Shown here: positions 26,301 to 32,824 of the stretch, piece by piece
How positions within the stretch are numbered: position 1 is the first letter of the stretch
Layout of the letters: each line of letters opens with the position of its first letter
Assembly: GCA_021200955.1 (NCBI GenBank)
Contig: JAJQFU010000044.1
Coordinates: forward strand, 1-39,434
DNA length: 39,434 nucleotides
Reading direction: 5' to 3'
Source: Clostridiales bacterium
GTDB lineage: Bacteria > Bacillota > Clostridia > Lachnospirales > CAG-274
Program-made: the position numbers and the translations under genes
Notes under the pieces: generated by a model
The model's input: the letters and a program-made list of their open reading frames with translations, nothing else
Database searches by the model: none
What the model was told of the DNA's origin: nothing

Positions 26301-26523
26301 GTGGTGGAACCCGGCGGTTATGGAACAGGCTTCAGACAGAGCCCACCGCTTCGGTCAAATAAGGAGAGTCAACGTCTACAGCCTTATAACCAAAAACACC
26401 ATAGAAGAAAAAATATTAAAGCTTCAAAAAAAGAAAAAACAGCTTTTTAATGATGTTTTGAACCTTGAAACAGGCTTCCTTTCGGATATGACGGAAGAGG
26501 ACATCCTCGACTTGTTTTCCTGA
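23329..26523 (+). CDS. SWIM zinc-finger SNF2-family helicase/ATPase, TTG start
   Basis: A 1064-residue Swi2/Snf2-type ATPase. A SWIM zinc finger lies at 75-85 (CTC, then CRH). A long middle region without clear motifs follows (about 100-590), of the type seen in bacterial SNF2-associated proteins. The helicase core starts near 600: DYQKEGFKWL, Walker A DDMGLGKTV (about 625), motif II LADEAQF (DEAQ rather than DEAH, about 728), VTGTPFEN, then the C-terminal half with FSQFTSM, LKAGGTGLNL, and motif VI SDRAHRFGQ. It should move along double-stranded DNA and remodel bound proteins; the physiological role of this bacterial class is unsettled. TTG at 23329 is the only reasonable start, with GGGG upstream; TATAAT at 23277-23282 may be its -10. 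It stands alone between two terminators. Confidence 0.9.
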   Translation: MELNLTEFGIRRFINDGQEFFLGRKKAQEGKVKGVRFVDGDNIKFAGKVVDENPKGEYLAEVSFDINGSPSSCRCTCGKGIRCRHCAALLFELMSDKGSHSGDLSANYVASKNFLDMLEKLRLEDMRQLSFAASEKIRIEPEVYFSPQRAELALYIIKKGRRKKPIEDIFEFAINVDRNTGKNFRDYGYNINSFTDESKKILNFIYSHSEIKAGFIALSNLSEDKSRFILSEVSLDSFFDLFSKSRLSAVEGDEKFKLNFREENPLIFIEAAASDGKVKLKKNFKPGGVYITNTHGYILLENIFYRTSVDYACVIRDIEAAFNIAGGKEIIFEASDLGRFVDYCIPVLCKYDLLKEPGKIFDSLSMTPFKPQIFLERRGKALCGRVKYIYGDTVIDYNDKSAYREYRNDRAETVFKLGLEGMGFFDNGSEGFLMTSEDDIFSFMKYGISALKKNTEVFLSEDLKAIRKSAEKTISIGVRYEGGLIDAEFDLSTINLDEMKEVLSAYEYKKKYYRFSDGRFLSIDDNKTFLKFIKFFSPSKSELSKGSYKTGASRLIVFDRLFDEGEKSSISFDKASRGLIERFNELKGLDLSVPQYYKGILRDYQKEGFKWLKSVGECGFGGVLADDMGLGKTVQVISYLYDKYDKKNIFDGEEKPSLVICPTSLIFNWEAELETFGGGLKYEVVYGSGAKRKEILKKKTQIFVASYETVKRDFEIYKNMDFAVILADEAQFIKNRATRSFTALTALKSEVRFAVTGTPFENSLSELWSVFEFIMPGYLGSYKSFVTNFEKPIVKNNDRSKMTALQKLISPFVLRREKGDVLRDLPEKTEIYRYTLMTEEQSKLYKAELLKARGMIKTDIEGNKINRIKILSEITRLRQICCHPSLFLEDYKGESGKLDYLMENLEGLIERGHKVLIFSQFTSMLAIIKDKLSLRGIEYFYIDGATPPPERLERVNEFNSGNKAFVFLISLKAGGTGLNLTGADTVIHFDQWWNPAVMEQASDRAHRFGQIRRVNVYSLITKNTIEEKILKLQKKKKQLFNDVLNLETGFLSDMTEEDILDLFS

Positions 26524-26558
26524 AATTTTGCAAAAGCACTTTCGTTTTTTAAGTATAC

Positions 26559-26592
26559 AACCCGGCTCTTGTTTGTGCCGGGTTTTCTTTTT
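26559..26592 (+). terminator. Terminator after the SNF2 gene
   Basis: AACCCGGC, ten-base loop, GCCGGGTT, then TTCTTTTT. Confidence 0.88.
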
Positions 26593-26622
26593 GAAAATTT
26601 AGGAAAAGTGACAGGTTTTGCC

Positions 26623-26651
26623 TTGAAAAGAAAGACTGTTTGTGATATGAT
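26623..26651 (+). promoter_or_regulatory. Promoter of the aroB-lspA-rluD-pyrB-pyrC run
   Basis: TTGAAA (26623-26628), 17 bases, TATGAT (26646-26651), about 60 bases before aroB. All genes to 31914 are spaced by under ten bases or overlap, so one transcript is likely. Confidence 0.6.
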
Positions 26652-26712
26652 AATATTAATAATATTATGTTGTTTCAAAAACAGAATTTTTACTACAAGG
26701 CAGGTTTAATAT

Positions 26713-27798
26713 ATGAAAACTTTTGAGGTAAATGCAAAATCGGGGGCTTACCCCATATATATAGAAGAGGGCTTCGGCGGGCTTCTTGAAGCCTTTGAGA
26801 CGGCTCATCTTACAGGTGTTAAGGGAATTATTATATGCGACACAAACACTGAAAGGCTTTATGCGGAACAGGTTAAGGAACTTCTTAAGGACAGCTTTTT
26901 GTCTCTCTGCTCTGTCTCCTTTGAAGCCGGAGAGGAAAGAAAAAACCTTGACACAATTATTACATTTTACAAAACAATGGTTGAAAACGGTCTTGACAGA
27001 AAATCCGTTGTTATAGCCTTAGGCGGCGGCGTAGTGGGCGATATGGCAGGCTTTGCAGCGGCTACCTATATGAGGGGTATAAAATACGTTCAAATCCCTA
27101 CAACACTCCTTGCCCAGGTTGATTCTTCGGTCGGGGGCAAAACAGCCGTTGACTTTATGGGAAATAAAAATATGGTAGGGGCTTTTTATCAGCCCTCATT
27201 CGTATATATGAACACCGAAACTCTGAATACTCTGCCCTACAGAGAGGTCGCCGCCGGAATGGCTGAGGTCATTAAGCACGGTCTTATAATCGACAGTGAC
27301 TATCTTGAAATGCTCAAAAGAGACAAGGCAGACATAAAGGCTTTAAAGCCCGGCGCTGTCAGAGAGGTTCTTTACGGCTCCTGCAAAGCCAAGTCATCAG
27401 TTGTAGCTAAGGACGAAAAGGAAACGGGCTTAAGAGAGATTTTAAACTACGGTCACACCTTCGGTCATGCAGTTGAGAGCCTTTTGGAATTTAAGCTTCT
27501 TCACGGCGAATGTGTGGCAATAGGTATGGCGGCGGCTTTAAGTCTGAGCCTTAAAAGGGGAGTTATTACTCAAGAGGAATATAACGAAATTATTGATTTA
27601 ATACAATATTTCGGGCTTGAAACAAAGGCTTCCGGGGTAAATGCCGAACAGGTTTACAGCCAGATGCTTAAGGACAAAAAGACCAAAAACAATGTTGTTA
27701 CCCTTGTTTTGCTTGAAAAAATAGGCAAGGCTTACAGAGACAGCAATGTTCCCACCGGGGATATTTTTGAAGCAATAGAGACTGTTGTCGAGAGGTAA
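26713..27798 (+). CDS. aroB: 3-dehydroquinate synthase AroB
   Basis: A 361-residue cytosolic enzyme that turns DAHP into 3-dehydroquinate, the second step of the shikimate pathway to aromatic amino acids, using NAD+ and a divalent metal. Clear family signatures: the NAD site GGGVVGDMAGFAAATYMRG, then PTTLLAQVDSSVGGKTAVDF, the metal-ligand region AGMAEVIKHG with its Glu, and LNYGHTFGHAVE with ligand His residues. Length is as usual. It begins after AAGGCAGG and is the first gene after the promoter at 26623. The other shikimate genes are not in the window; being grouped with lspA and pyr-like genes is a loose housekeeping arrangement. Confidence in function is high. Confidence 0.96.
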   Translation: MKTFEVNAKSGAYPIYIEEGFGGLLEAFETAHLTGVKGIIICDTNTERLYAEQVKELLKDSFLSLCSVSFEAGEERKNLDTIITFYKTMVENGLDRKSVVIALGGGVVGDMAGFAAATYMRGIKYVQIPTTLLAQVDSSVGGKTAVDFMGNKNMVGAFYQPSFVYMNTETLNTLPYREVAAGMAEVIKHGLIIDSDYLEMLKRDKADIKALKPGAVREVLYGSCKAKSSVVAKDEKETGLREILNYGHTFGHAVESLLEFKLLHGECVAIGMAAALSLSLKRGVITQEEYNEIIDLIQYFGLETKASGVNAEQVYSQMLKDKKTKNNVVTLVLLEKIGKAYRDSNVPTGDIFEAIETVVER

Positions 27799-27802
27799 AA
27801 AT

Positions 27803-28282
27803 ATGCTTAATACTGTGTTTATTTTGCTTTTTTGTTTTTTCGTGGCTGAGGATATTTTTTTGAAGCAGCTTGTGGTGAAGCTTCTTCAGCCCGTAGGAGA
27901 GGTCAGTGTAATCAACAACTTCTTCTATTTAACATATGTAGAAAACAGCGGAATGGCTTTCGGGCTTCTTTCCGGGGCAAGATGGCTTTTCGTGGCTTTT
28001 ACTGTCATAATTTTAGCGGTTATATTTGCCTTTTTCTTAAAATGCAGAACAAAAAGCTACCCTGTTTTGCTTCGTCTTTCGGCGGTTATGATTGCCTCCG
28101 GAGCAGTGGGAAACCTTATCGACAGAATACGCCTTGGCTATGTGGTAGACTATCTGCACTTTGTATTTTTCGGTCACTCCTTTGCTGTGTTTAACTTTGC
28201 GGATATACTTGTGGTTTGCGGAACAGGACTTTTGTGTCTTTATATATTGTTTGAAGATAAATCGGAGGTAGATAAAAAATGA
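27803..28282 (+). CDS. lspA: Lipoprotein signal peptidase LspA
   Basis: A 159-residue membrane aspartic protease that removes signal peptides from lipidated prolipoproteins such as the DctP encoded in this window. Four hydrophobic helices are visible. Family motifs are intact: VENSGMAFG, GAVGNLIDRI, VVDYLHF and FNFADI, where the Asp in VVDY and in FNFAD form the catalytic pair. The ATG at 27803 follows AGAGG at seven bases, leaving a four-base gap after aroB; a slightly upstream in-frame TTG would overlap aroB and is less likely. The stop overlaps the next start as ATGA. Confidence 0.95.
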   Translation: MLNTVFILLFCFFVAEDIFLKQLVVKLLQPVGEVSVINNFFYLTYVENSGMAFGLLSGARWLFVAFTVIILAVIFAFFLKCRTKSYPVLLRLSAVMIASGAVGNLIDRIRLGYVVDYLHFVFFGHSFAVFNFADILVVCGTGLLCLYILFEDKSEVDKK

Positions 28283-28794
28283 AAAAGCTTTCTTTTTGGG
28301 CTGTTTTGACCCTGACTGCTGTTTTAATGCTTGCTGAGACTGCATTTGCCAGAATTTACGGCGGAACGGTTTTATACAGTATGACCCCCAAATTTTCACT
28401 TAAATTTATTACGCCCATACTTTTCGGCGTAATCGACTTTGCTGTTGTTAAGCGAATTTTTAAGGATAAGCTCACAGTCATAGCCAGCACCCTCGTTGTG
28501 TTTTTTGTATTTTTCTTTGCGGTTTGCTATCCCACAATCAGTGTTTACAGCTCATATTATAAAGGCAAATTTACAGATCTTGCAGGCACTGTCAGCAGCT
28601 TTCAAAGCGATGCCAAAGAAGAAAGCTTTGTTATAAACGGTGTTGTTTTTGAAAACTATGTAGGTTCGGGCTTGGGCTATGACTTATCCGCAGATAACGG
28701 CGGAGTTGTTACCGGCGACGGTCAGCTTTTATACATCCGCTATGTTGAAGCAGGGGGCAGAAACGTAATCTGCTACATTGAAAATGTAATGTGA
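28279..28794 (+). CDS. Uncharacterised membrane protein, 171 residues
   Basis: I do not recognise this family. It starts in an ATGA overlap with lspA and ends just before rluD, so it is translated as part of the run. Three hydrophobic segments are visible (about 8-25, 42-58 and 68-90), the last very Phe-rich (VFFVFFFAVCYP). After these comes a soluble part of about 80 residues with beta-like sequence: GTVSSFQSDAKEESFVINGVVF, then YDLSADNGG and LYIRYVEAGGRNVICYIENV. This part may be a small beta-barrel on the outer or inner face. There are no catalytic motifs. Proteins with a C-terminal VING-F pattern and a short beta barrel occur as unnamed membrane proteins in several bacteria, but I cannot tie it to one. 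Confidence 0.8.
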   Translation: MKKLSFWAVLTLTAVLMLAETAFARIYGGTVLYSMTPKFSLKFITPILFGVIDFAVVKRIFKDKLTVIASTLVVFFVFFFAVCYPTISVYSSYYKGKFTDLAGTVSSFQSDAKEESFVINGVVFENYVGSGLGYDLSADNGGVVTGDGQLLYIRYVEAGGRNVICYIENVM

Positions 28795-28802
28795 GGTTTT
28801 CT

Positions 28803-29744
28803 ATGAACACAGAACAATTTGTATGCGGCATAGAAGAAGAGGGAATGCGTCTTGACAGCTTTTTATCCCTTAAACTCCCGGACGTAACAAGAAGCAGGGT
28901 TCAAAAGCTTATAGATGAATATGTTTTTGTAAACGGCAAAAAAGCCGGGAAAAGCCTTAAGCTGAAAGTCGGCGACGAGGTTTCGGTGACTCTTCCCGAA
29001 GCGGTTGAAGCGGAAATTAATGCCGAAAACATTCCTCTTGACATTTTATATGAGGACAGCGACCTGATTGTTATAAACAAGCCCCAGGGAATGGTTGTTC
29101 ACCCTGCCCCCGGGCATTATTCGGGAACGCTGGTAAACGCCCTTATGTATCACTGCAAGGGTGAATTATCGGGCATAAACGGTGTTATGCGTCCGGGAAT
29201 AGTCCACAGAATAGACAGAGACACAAGCGGCGTTTTGGTGGCGGCGAAAAATGACTTTGCCCATAAAGCACTGGCGGAACAGCTTGAAAAGCACAGTATG
29301 AAGCGTATTTATAAGGGCATTGTTTACAACGGCTTTAAAGAGCCTGAGGGAACAATCGAAACCCAAATAGGCAGAAGCCAAAGAGACAGAAAGAAAATGG
29401 CGGTTTTGAAAGCCGGAGGGCGCCGAGCCGTAACCCATTACAGGGTTATTGACGCCAACGGCGGTTTCAGCTTTGCGGAATTTCGTCTTGAAACAGGCAG
29501 AACCCACCAGATAAGGGTGCATATGAGCCACATAGGTCATCCTTTGTTGGGCGACCCGGTCTACGGTCCTCAAAAATGCCCTTATAATCTTAAGGGTCAG
29601 GCTCTTCACGCCGAGGTTTTGGGCTTTGTTCACCCTTCAACAAATAAATATATAGAATTTTCGGCTGATCTGCCGGAATATTTCAGAGAAGTACTTAAGA
29701 GATTGGGGATGAAAGAATGGATTTTAAGCGAAAAGACTTTATAG
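28803..29744 (+). CDS. rluD: Pseudouridine synthase of the RluD family
   Basis: A 313-residue RNA-modifying enzyme that isomerises uridines to pseudouridine in 23S rRNA. An S4 RNA-binding domain lies at about 10-75 (MRLDSFLSLKLPDVTRSRVQKLI), and the synthase domain fills the rest. The catalytic motif GIVHRIDRDTSGVLV holds the essential Asp (HRID for the usual HRLD). Further family landmarks are NKPQGMVVHPAPGH, LETGRTHQIRVHM and GHPLLGDPVYG. The ATG at 28803 follows TGAGG. Its position next to lspA is a common clostridial arrangement. Whether it acts on the exact RluD sites is a family-level inference. Confidence 0.93.
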   Translation: MNTEQFVCGIEEEGMRLDSFLSLKLPDVTRSRVQKLIDEYVFVNGKKAGKSLKLKVGDEVSVTLPEAVEAEINAENIPLDILYEDSDLIVINKPQGMVVHPAPGHYSGTLVNALMYHCKGELSGINGVMRPGIVHRIDRDTSGVLVAAKNDFAHKALAEQLEKHSMKRIYKGIVYNGFKEPEGTIETQIGRSQRDRKKMAVLKAGGRRAVTHYRVIDANGGFSFAEFRLETGRTHQIRVHMSHIGHPLLGDPVYGPQKCPYNLKGQALHAEVLGFVHPSTNKYIEFSADLPEYFREVLKRLGMKEWILSEKTL

Positions 29745-30640
29745 GTCTTATGGATTTGTCGCAAAACGAAATAAAGGATATTTTGGAAACCGCCGAAACA
29801 ATGAAGGTGGTTTTGAGCCAGAAAAACAAGAAAGCCCCTTATTTACAGGGGAAGTCTGTCATTCTGCTGTTTTATGAGAAAAGCACAAGGGCAAAGCTTT
29901 CCTATGAGCTTGCGGCTCAGTATTTAAGCGCAAACTGTGTTGAAATAAATGTTCTCAACTCAGGAGACGAAACGCTTTTTGATATGGGGCGGACTATCGA
30001 ACAAATGGGCGGAGACTTCATTATTTTGAGAAACCCTTATTCGGGTTCAGCAGGCTACCTTGCGGAAAGAGTTAAGGCAAGCGTTATAAACGCCGGAGAC
30101 GGTCTTAACGAAAACCCCACACAGGCGCTTTTAGACCTTTTGACCATAAAAGAGCTTAAAGGAGGCTTTAAGGGCTTGAAGGTGGCTATCTGCGGAGACG
30201 TGGCAGGCTCGAGAGTAGCCAGAAGCAACATTTGGGGCTTGCTTAAACTTGGGGCTGAGGTTCGTGTTGCGGCTCCTCCCACGCTTTTGCCCTATGCCAT
30301 AGACGAATTTAATGTAAAAGTTTATTATGACATAAAGAGAGCCTGCGAAGGTGCTGACGTTATTATGTATCTTAAGCTGAGAGAGGAAAAAAGCTACGGT
30401 TCAAGGCTTGCGTCCTTCGACGAATATAAGGACTTTTTTAAGCTTGACCAAAGCACTGTTTCCGTTGCGGCAAAGGACGTTATAGTAATGCACCCCGGTT
30501 CACCGGATCGAAAAATAGAAATTGAATCCGACATTATAGACAGCGACAAATGCATAATAGACGACCAGATTACAAACGGCGTAGCTGTCAGAATGGCTAT
30601 TATGTATCTTTTGTCTTTGGGAAGGGGGTTAAATGTATGA
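29717..30640 (+). CDS. pyrB: Aspartate carbamoyltransferase-like protein with altered active site
   Basis: A 307-residue transcarbamylase fold of full length, overlapping rluD by 28 bases. Fold landmarks are clear: YEKSTRAKLSYE (54-65), GDGLNENPTQALLD (127-140), CGDVAGSRVARSN (159-171), MHPGSPDR (258-265) and the C-terminal ITNGVAVRMAIMYLL. Against E. coli ATCase several catalytic or substrate-binding residues differ: Thr55 is Ala59, His134 is Asn133, Arg229 is Lys220, Gln231 is Arg222, and the 80s loop lacks the Ser80/Lys84 pattern (NSGDET). Arg54, Arg105 and Arg167 remain (58, 105, 166). The adjacent pyrC-like gene is also degenerate. It may be a low-activity or re-purposed ATCase, or the partner of a non-canonical complex. 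The fold is certain; the reaction is not. The symbol is used for homology only. Confidence 0.82.
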   Translation: MDFKRKDFIGLMDLSQNEIKDILETAETMKVVLSQKNKKAPYLQGKSVILLFYEKSTRAKLSYELAAQYLSANCVEINVLNSGDETLFDMGRTIEQMGGDFIILRNPYSGSAGYLAERVKASVINAGDGLNENPTQALLDLLTIKELKGGFKGLKVAICGDVAGSRVARSNIWGLLKLGAEVRVAAPPTLLPYAIDEFNVKVYYDIKRACEGADVIMYLKLREEKSYGSRLASFDEYKDFFKLDQSTVSVAAKDVIVMHPGSPDRKIEIESDIIDSDKCIIDDQITNGVAVRMAIMYLLSLGRGLNV

Positions 30641-31914
30641 AAAGCAGAACACTTATTAAAAACTGTCATATAGTTTCACCCGAATGCGATTTTGACGTCT
30701 TGAACTCCCTTCTTATTTCCGACGGAAAAATCGAAGCTATCGGCGACATAAATGTGCTTTGCGACACTGTTTATGACGGCGACGGTTGCTGTCTTATTCC
30801 CGGGCTTATCGATATGAACTGCAAAATCTGCGAGGACGGCTATGAAAGCAAGGACAACCTTAAGATTGTTTCGGCAACTGCGGCGACAGGGGGCTTTACT
30901 ACTCTTGCCATAACCCCAAACACTCAGCCCGTAATTGACAACAAAACCGTTGTTGATTATGTTATTCAGAGAATTAAAAGCGAAAGCAGTGTAAATATTT
31001 ATCCCTACGGCAGTATAACTAAGGGCTGTAAGGGAAAGGATATTGCGGAAATAGGCAAAATGCTTTCAAAAGGTATTATAGGCATTTCTGACCACGGCGG
31101 AATGATTGAAAACGCTTCTCTTCTGAGAGACGTGCTTATGTATTCGAAAATGTTTGACGTTCCCGTAATTTCGGGCGGTCTTGACGACAGCTTGGCGGAG
31201 GGAAAGGCTGTAAACGAGGGCATTGTCGCCACAAGGCTGGGCTTGTCGGGAAGCCCCAGAGAAGCCGAGGAAGTAATCGTTTCAAGAAATATGATTTTGG
31301 GCAAATATTCCGGGGCAAAGCTTCATCTGCCTGTTATAACAACGGAATTTTCCGTTGCTCTTGTAAATGAGGGCAAAAAGCACAACAGCCGCTTAAGTGC
31401 AGGCACATTTCCCCATTATTTTACTTTGACCGAAGAGGAAATCCTCGGTTATAATACATTCGGAAAGGTAAATCCCCCTCTGAGAACCAAAAAGGACGCC
31501 GAAGCTTTAAAACAAGGTATTTACAGCGGCGTTATAGACGTTATTGCCAGCGGCCATACTCCGGCTTCAATCGACAGAAAGCTTGTGGAATTCGATCTTG
31601 CCGCCTGCGGAATTTCTTCCTTAGAGACTGCCTTCCCCGTTAGCTTTACGGCTCTCTGCGGCGAGAATTTTTCTCTTTCGGATTTGTGCAGAGTTATGTC
31701 AAAAAGACCTGCGGAGATTTTGGGGCTTGATAAGAAGGGCGTAATTAAAAAGGGCAATGACGCAGACCTTGTTATATGCGACATTAAAAAGGATTTTGAA
31801 ATTAAGGGAAATGAGTTTATTTCAAAGGCAAAGTATACGCCCTATGAGGGGAAGAAGGTTAAGGGAAAGGTTTTAAAGACATTTGTGGGCGGTAAAGTTG
31901 TTTTTGGCACGTAA
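30637..31914 (+). CDS. Dihydroorotase-like protein lacking metal-binding residues
   Basis: A 425-residue amidohydrolase-fold protein of the class I dihydroorotase type (PyrC/AllB family). It is coupled to the pyrB-like gene by an ATGA overlap, which also fixes the start at 30637; AAGGGGG lies upstream. Family frame: PGLIDMNCKICEDGYE (55-70), AATGGFTTLAITPNTQPV, GKVNPPLRTKKDAEAL, DVIASGHTP. The catalytic set is missing: the H-x-H metal pair plus Arg (D-x-H-x-H-x-R) is DMNCKIC; the His of HCED is Gly180; the H-V-S-T His is Val233; and the catalytic Asp of T-D-H-A-P-H is Gly306. It should not bind the two zinc ions. Inactive dihydroorotase homologues (PyrC'/PyrX) that scaffold ATCase are known in Pseudomonas. 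The same structural role is a plausible inference here. Confidence 0.8.
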   Translation: MKSRTLIKNCHIVSPECDFDVLNSLLISDGKIEAIGDINVLCDTVYDGDGCCLIPGLIDMNCKICEDGYESKDNLKIVSATAATGGFTTLAITPNTQPVIDNKTVVDYVIQRIKSESSVNIYPYGSITKGCKGKDIAEIGKMLSKGIIGISDHGGMIENASLLRDVLMYSKMFDVPVISGGLDDSLAEGKAVNEGIVATRLGLSGSPREAEEVIVSRNMILGKYSGAKLHLPVITTEFSVALVNEGKKHNSRLSAGTFPHYFTLTEEEILGYNTFGKVNPPLRTKKDAEALKQGIYSGVIDVIASGHTPASIDRKLVEFDLAACGISSLETAFPVSFTALCGENFSLSDLCRVMSKRPAEILGLDKKGVIKKGNDADLVICDIKKDFEIKGNEFISKAKYTPYEGKKVKGKVLKTFVGGKVVFGT

Positions 31915-31944
31915 AAATATAACAAATTTTTCACCTGCTTTTTA

Positions 31945-31973
31945 TTGACAGAATTTTAAAAAGAATATATAAT
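31945..31973 (+). promoter_or_regulatory. atp: Consensus promoter of the ATP synthase operon
   Basis: TTGACA (31945-31950), 17 bases, TATAAT (31968-31973): a perfect match to the housekeeping consensus. It lies about 92 bases before the first gene. Confidence 0.9.
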
Positions 31974-31977
31974 ATAT

Positions 31978-32024
31978 GTTAGTGTTTTGGGAAAGAGTTG
32001 GAAGGTCTATTGGTAAAACCTAAC
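31978..32024 (+). promoter_or_regulatory. 5'-leader stem-loop of the atp transcript
   Basis: GTTAG-T-GTTTT pairs with AAAACCTAAC, ten pairs with one bulged T. The stem begins about five bases after the -10 box, so the transcript would start at or near the hairpin. A role in message stability is an inference. Confidence 0.5.
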
Positions 32025-32064
32025 AAAAATTTTCCAAATATGCTGAATTAACGGAGATGATTTT

Positions 32065-32331
32065 TTGAGAAATTTTATAAAGGCTTGGGCGATTTTGCCC
32101 CAGGTGGCTTTGGTTATGCTTACGCCCATACTCCTCTGCATTGTTTTCGGTCATTTTTTGGACGGGCTTTTGGGTACGGATGTATTGTTTCTTATAATAT
32201 TTACTGTCTTGGGGGTAGGCGCCGCTTTCAGAAGCCTTTATGTTTTTTGTATGAAAACCGTTAAAGAGGACGAACTCAGAGACAAAAAAGAGAAGTCTTT
32301 GGACATTAAAAAAATTACAGGCAAGAAGTGA
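32065..32331 (+). CDS. atpZ: ATP synthase accessory protein AtpZ, TTG start
   Basis: An 88-residue protein with two hydrophobic helices (about 9-28 and 37-58), of the ATPase gene 1 / AtpZ type, and a charged C-terminal tail (EDELRDKKEKS). The start is TTG at 32065, with GGAG eight bases before it; no ATG is in a suitable place. AtpZ partners AtpI in membrane assembly of the sodium- or proton-translocating synthase, possibly as a cation channel; this is known from related bacteria. It is the first gene of the operon and ends overlapping the next frame. Short length and low similarity make the name family-level. Confidence 0.8.
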   Translation: MRNFIKAWAILPQVALVMLTPILLCIVFGHFLDGLLGTDVLFLIIFTVLGVGAAFRSLYVFCMKTVKEDELRDKKEKSLDIKKITGKK

Positions 32332-32336
32332 TTAAA

Positions 32337-32732
32337 ATGAAATTTTCGGAAACATATAAAAGTGTGTGTTTAATTCAGCTGGGGCTGTGTCTCGCTGTTT
32401 TTGTAATAGGGGGAGTGCTTCTGCCCTTTGACATAGGCTTCAGCCTTGCACCCACATTCGGCTCATATGCTTTAGGCATAGCTTTGGGCTATATTTTCAG
32501 CTGTGCAAAGCTTTTTATGCTTGAAAAGACCCTTGAAAGAAGTGTCGAAATGGATAAGGACGGAGCTTCAAACTACACAAGGCTTATGTATATGGCAAGA
32601 TATTTTATAACCCTTGTGGTTTTGGGAGCAAGTGCCGTTATTCCCCAAATAAGTCTTTTGGGAATGTTTTTCGGTCTGCTGCTTTTGCAGCCTGCGGCTC
32701 TTATAGCCGGAAGAAAAGAAAAAGAAAAATGA
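32337..32732 (+). CDS. atpI: ATP synthase protein I (AtpI)
   Basis: A protein of about 131 residues with four hydrophobic segments (about 10-30, 35-55, 83-105 and 108-122) and a basic tail. It belongs to the ATP synthase I family that assists assembly of the c ring. The ATG at 32337 is preferred, but a GTG at 32328, overlapping the atpZ stop, would add three residues and has AGG upstream; both are possible. It lies between atpZ and atpB, the usual place. The sequence is weakly conserved even among true members, so the call rests mainly on topology, size and location. Confidence 0.8.
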   Translation: MKFSETYKSVCLIQLGLCLAVFVIGGVLLPFDIGFSLAPTFGSYALGIALGYIFSCAKLFMLEKTLERSVEMDKDGASNYTRLMYMARYFITLVVLGASAVIPQISLLGMFFGLLLLQPAALIAGRKEKEK

Positions 32733-32746
32733 TATTTGCGGCGAAG

Positions 32747-32772
32747 GGAAATGACGGAAAATCATCATTTCC
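32747..32772 (+). other. Intergenic hairpin between atpI and atpB
   Basis: GGAAATGA, ten-base loop, TCATTTCC: a perfect eight-base stem with no T-run after it. It may be a processing or stability element in the atp transcript. Confidence 0.4.
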
Positions 32773-32824
32773 TTATAAATGCTGTTAATATATAATATTT
32801 ATTTTATGAAGGGAGGGAAACAAT

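Noticed and set aside
30637-31914. Decaying pseudogene of pyrC
   Set aside because: The frame is intact, translationally coupled and conserved in fold residues; only catalytic residues are missing, which suggests a kept non-catalytic role.
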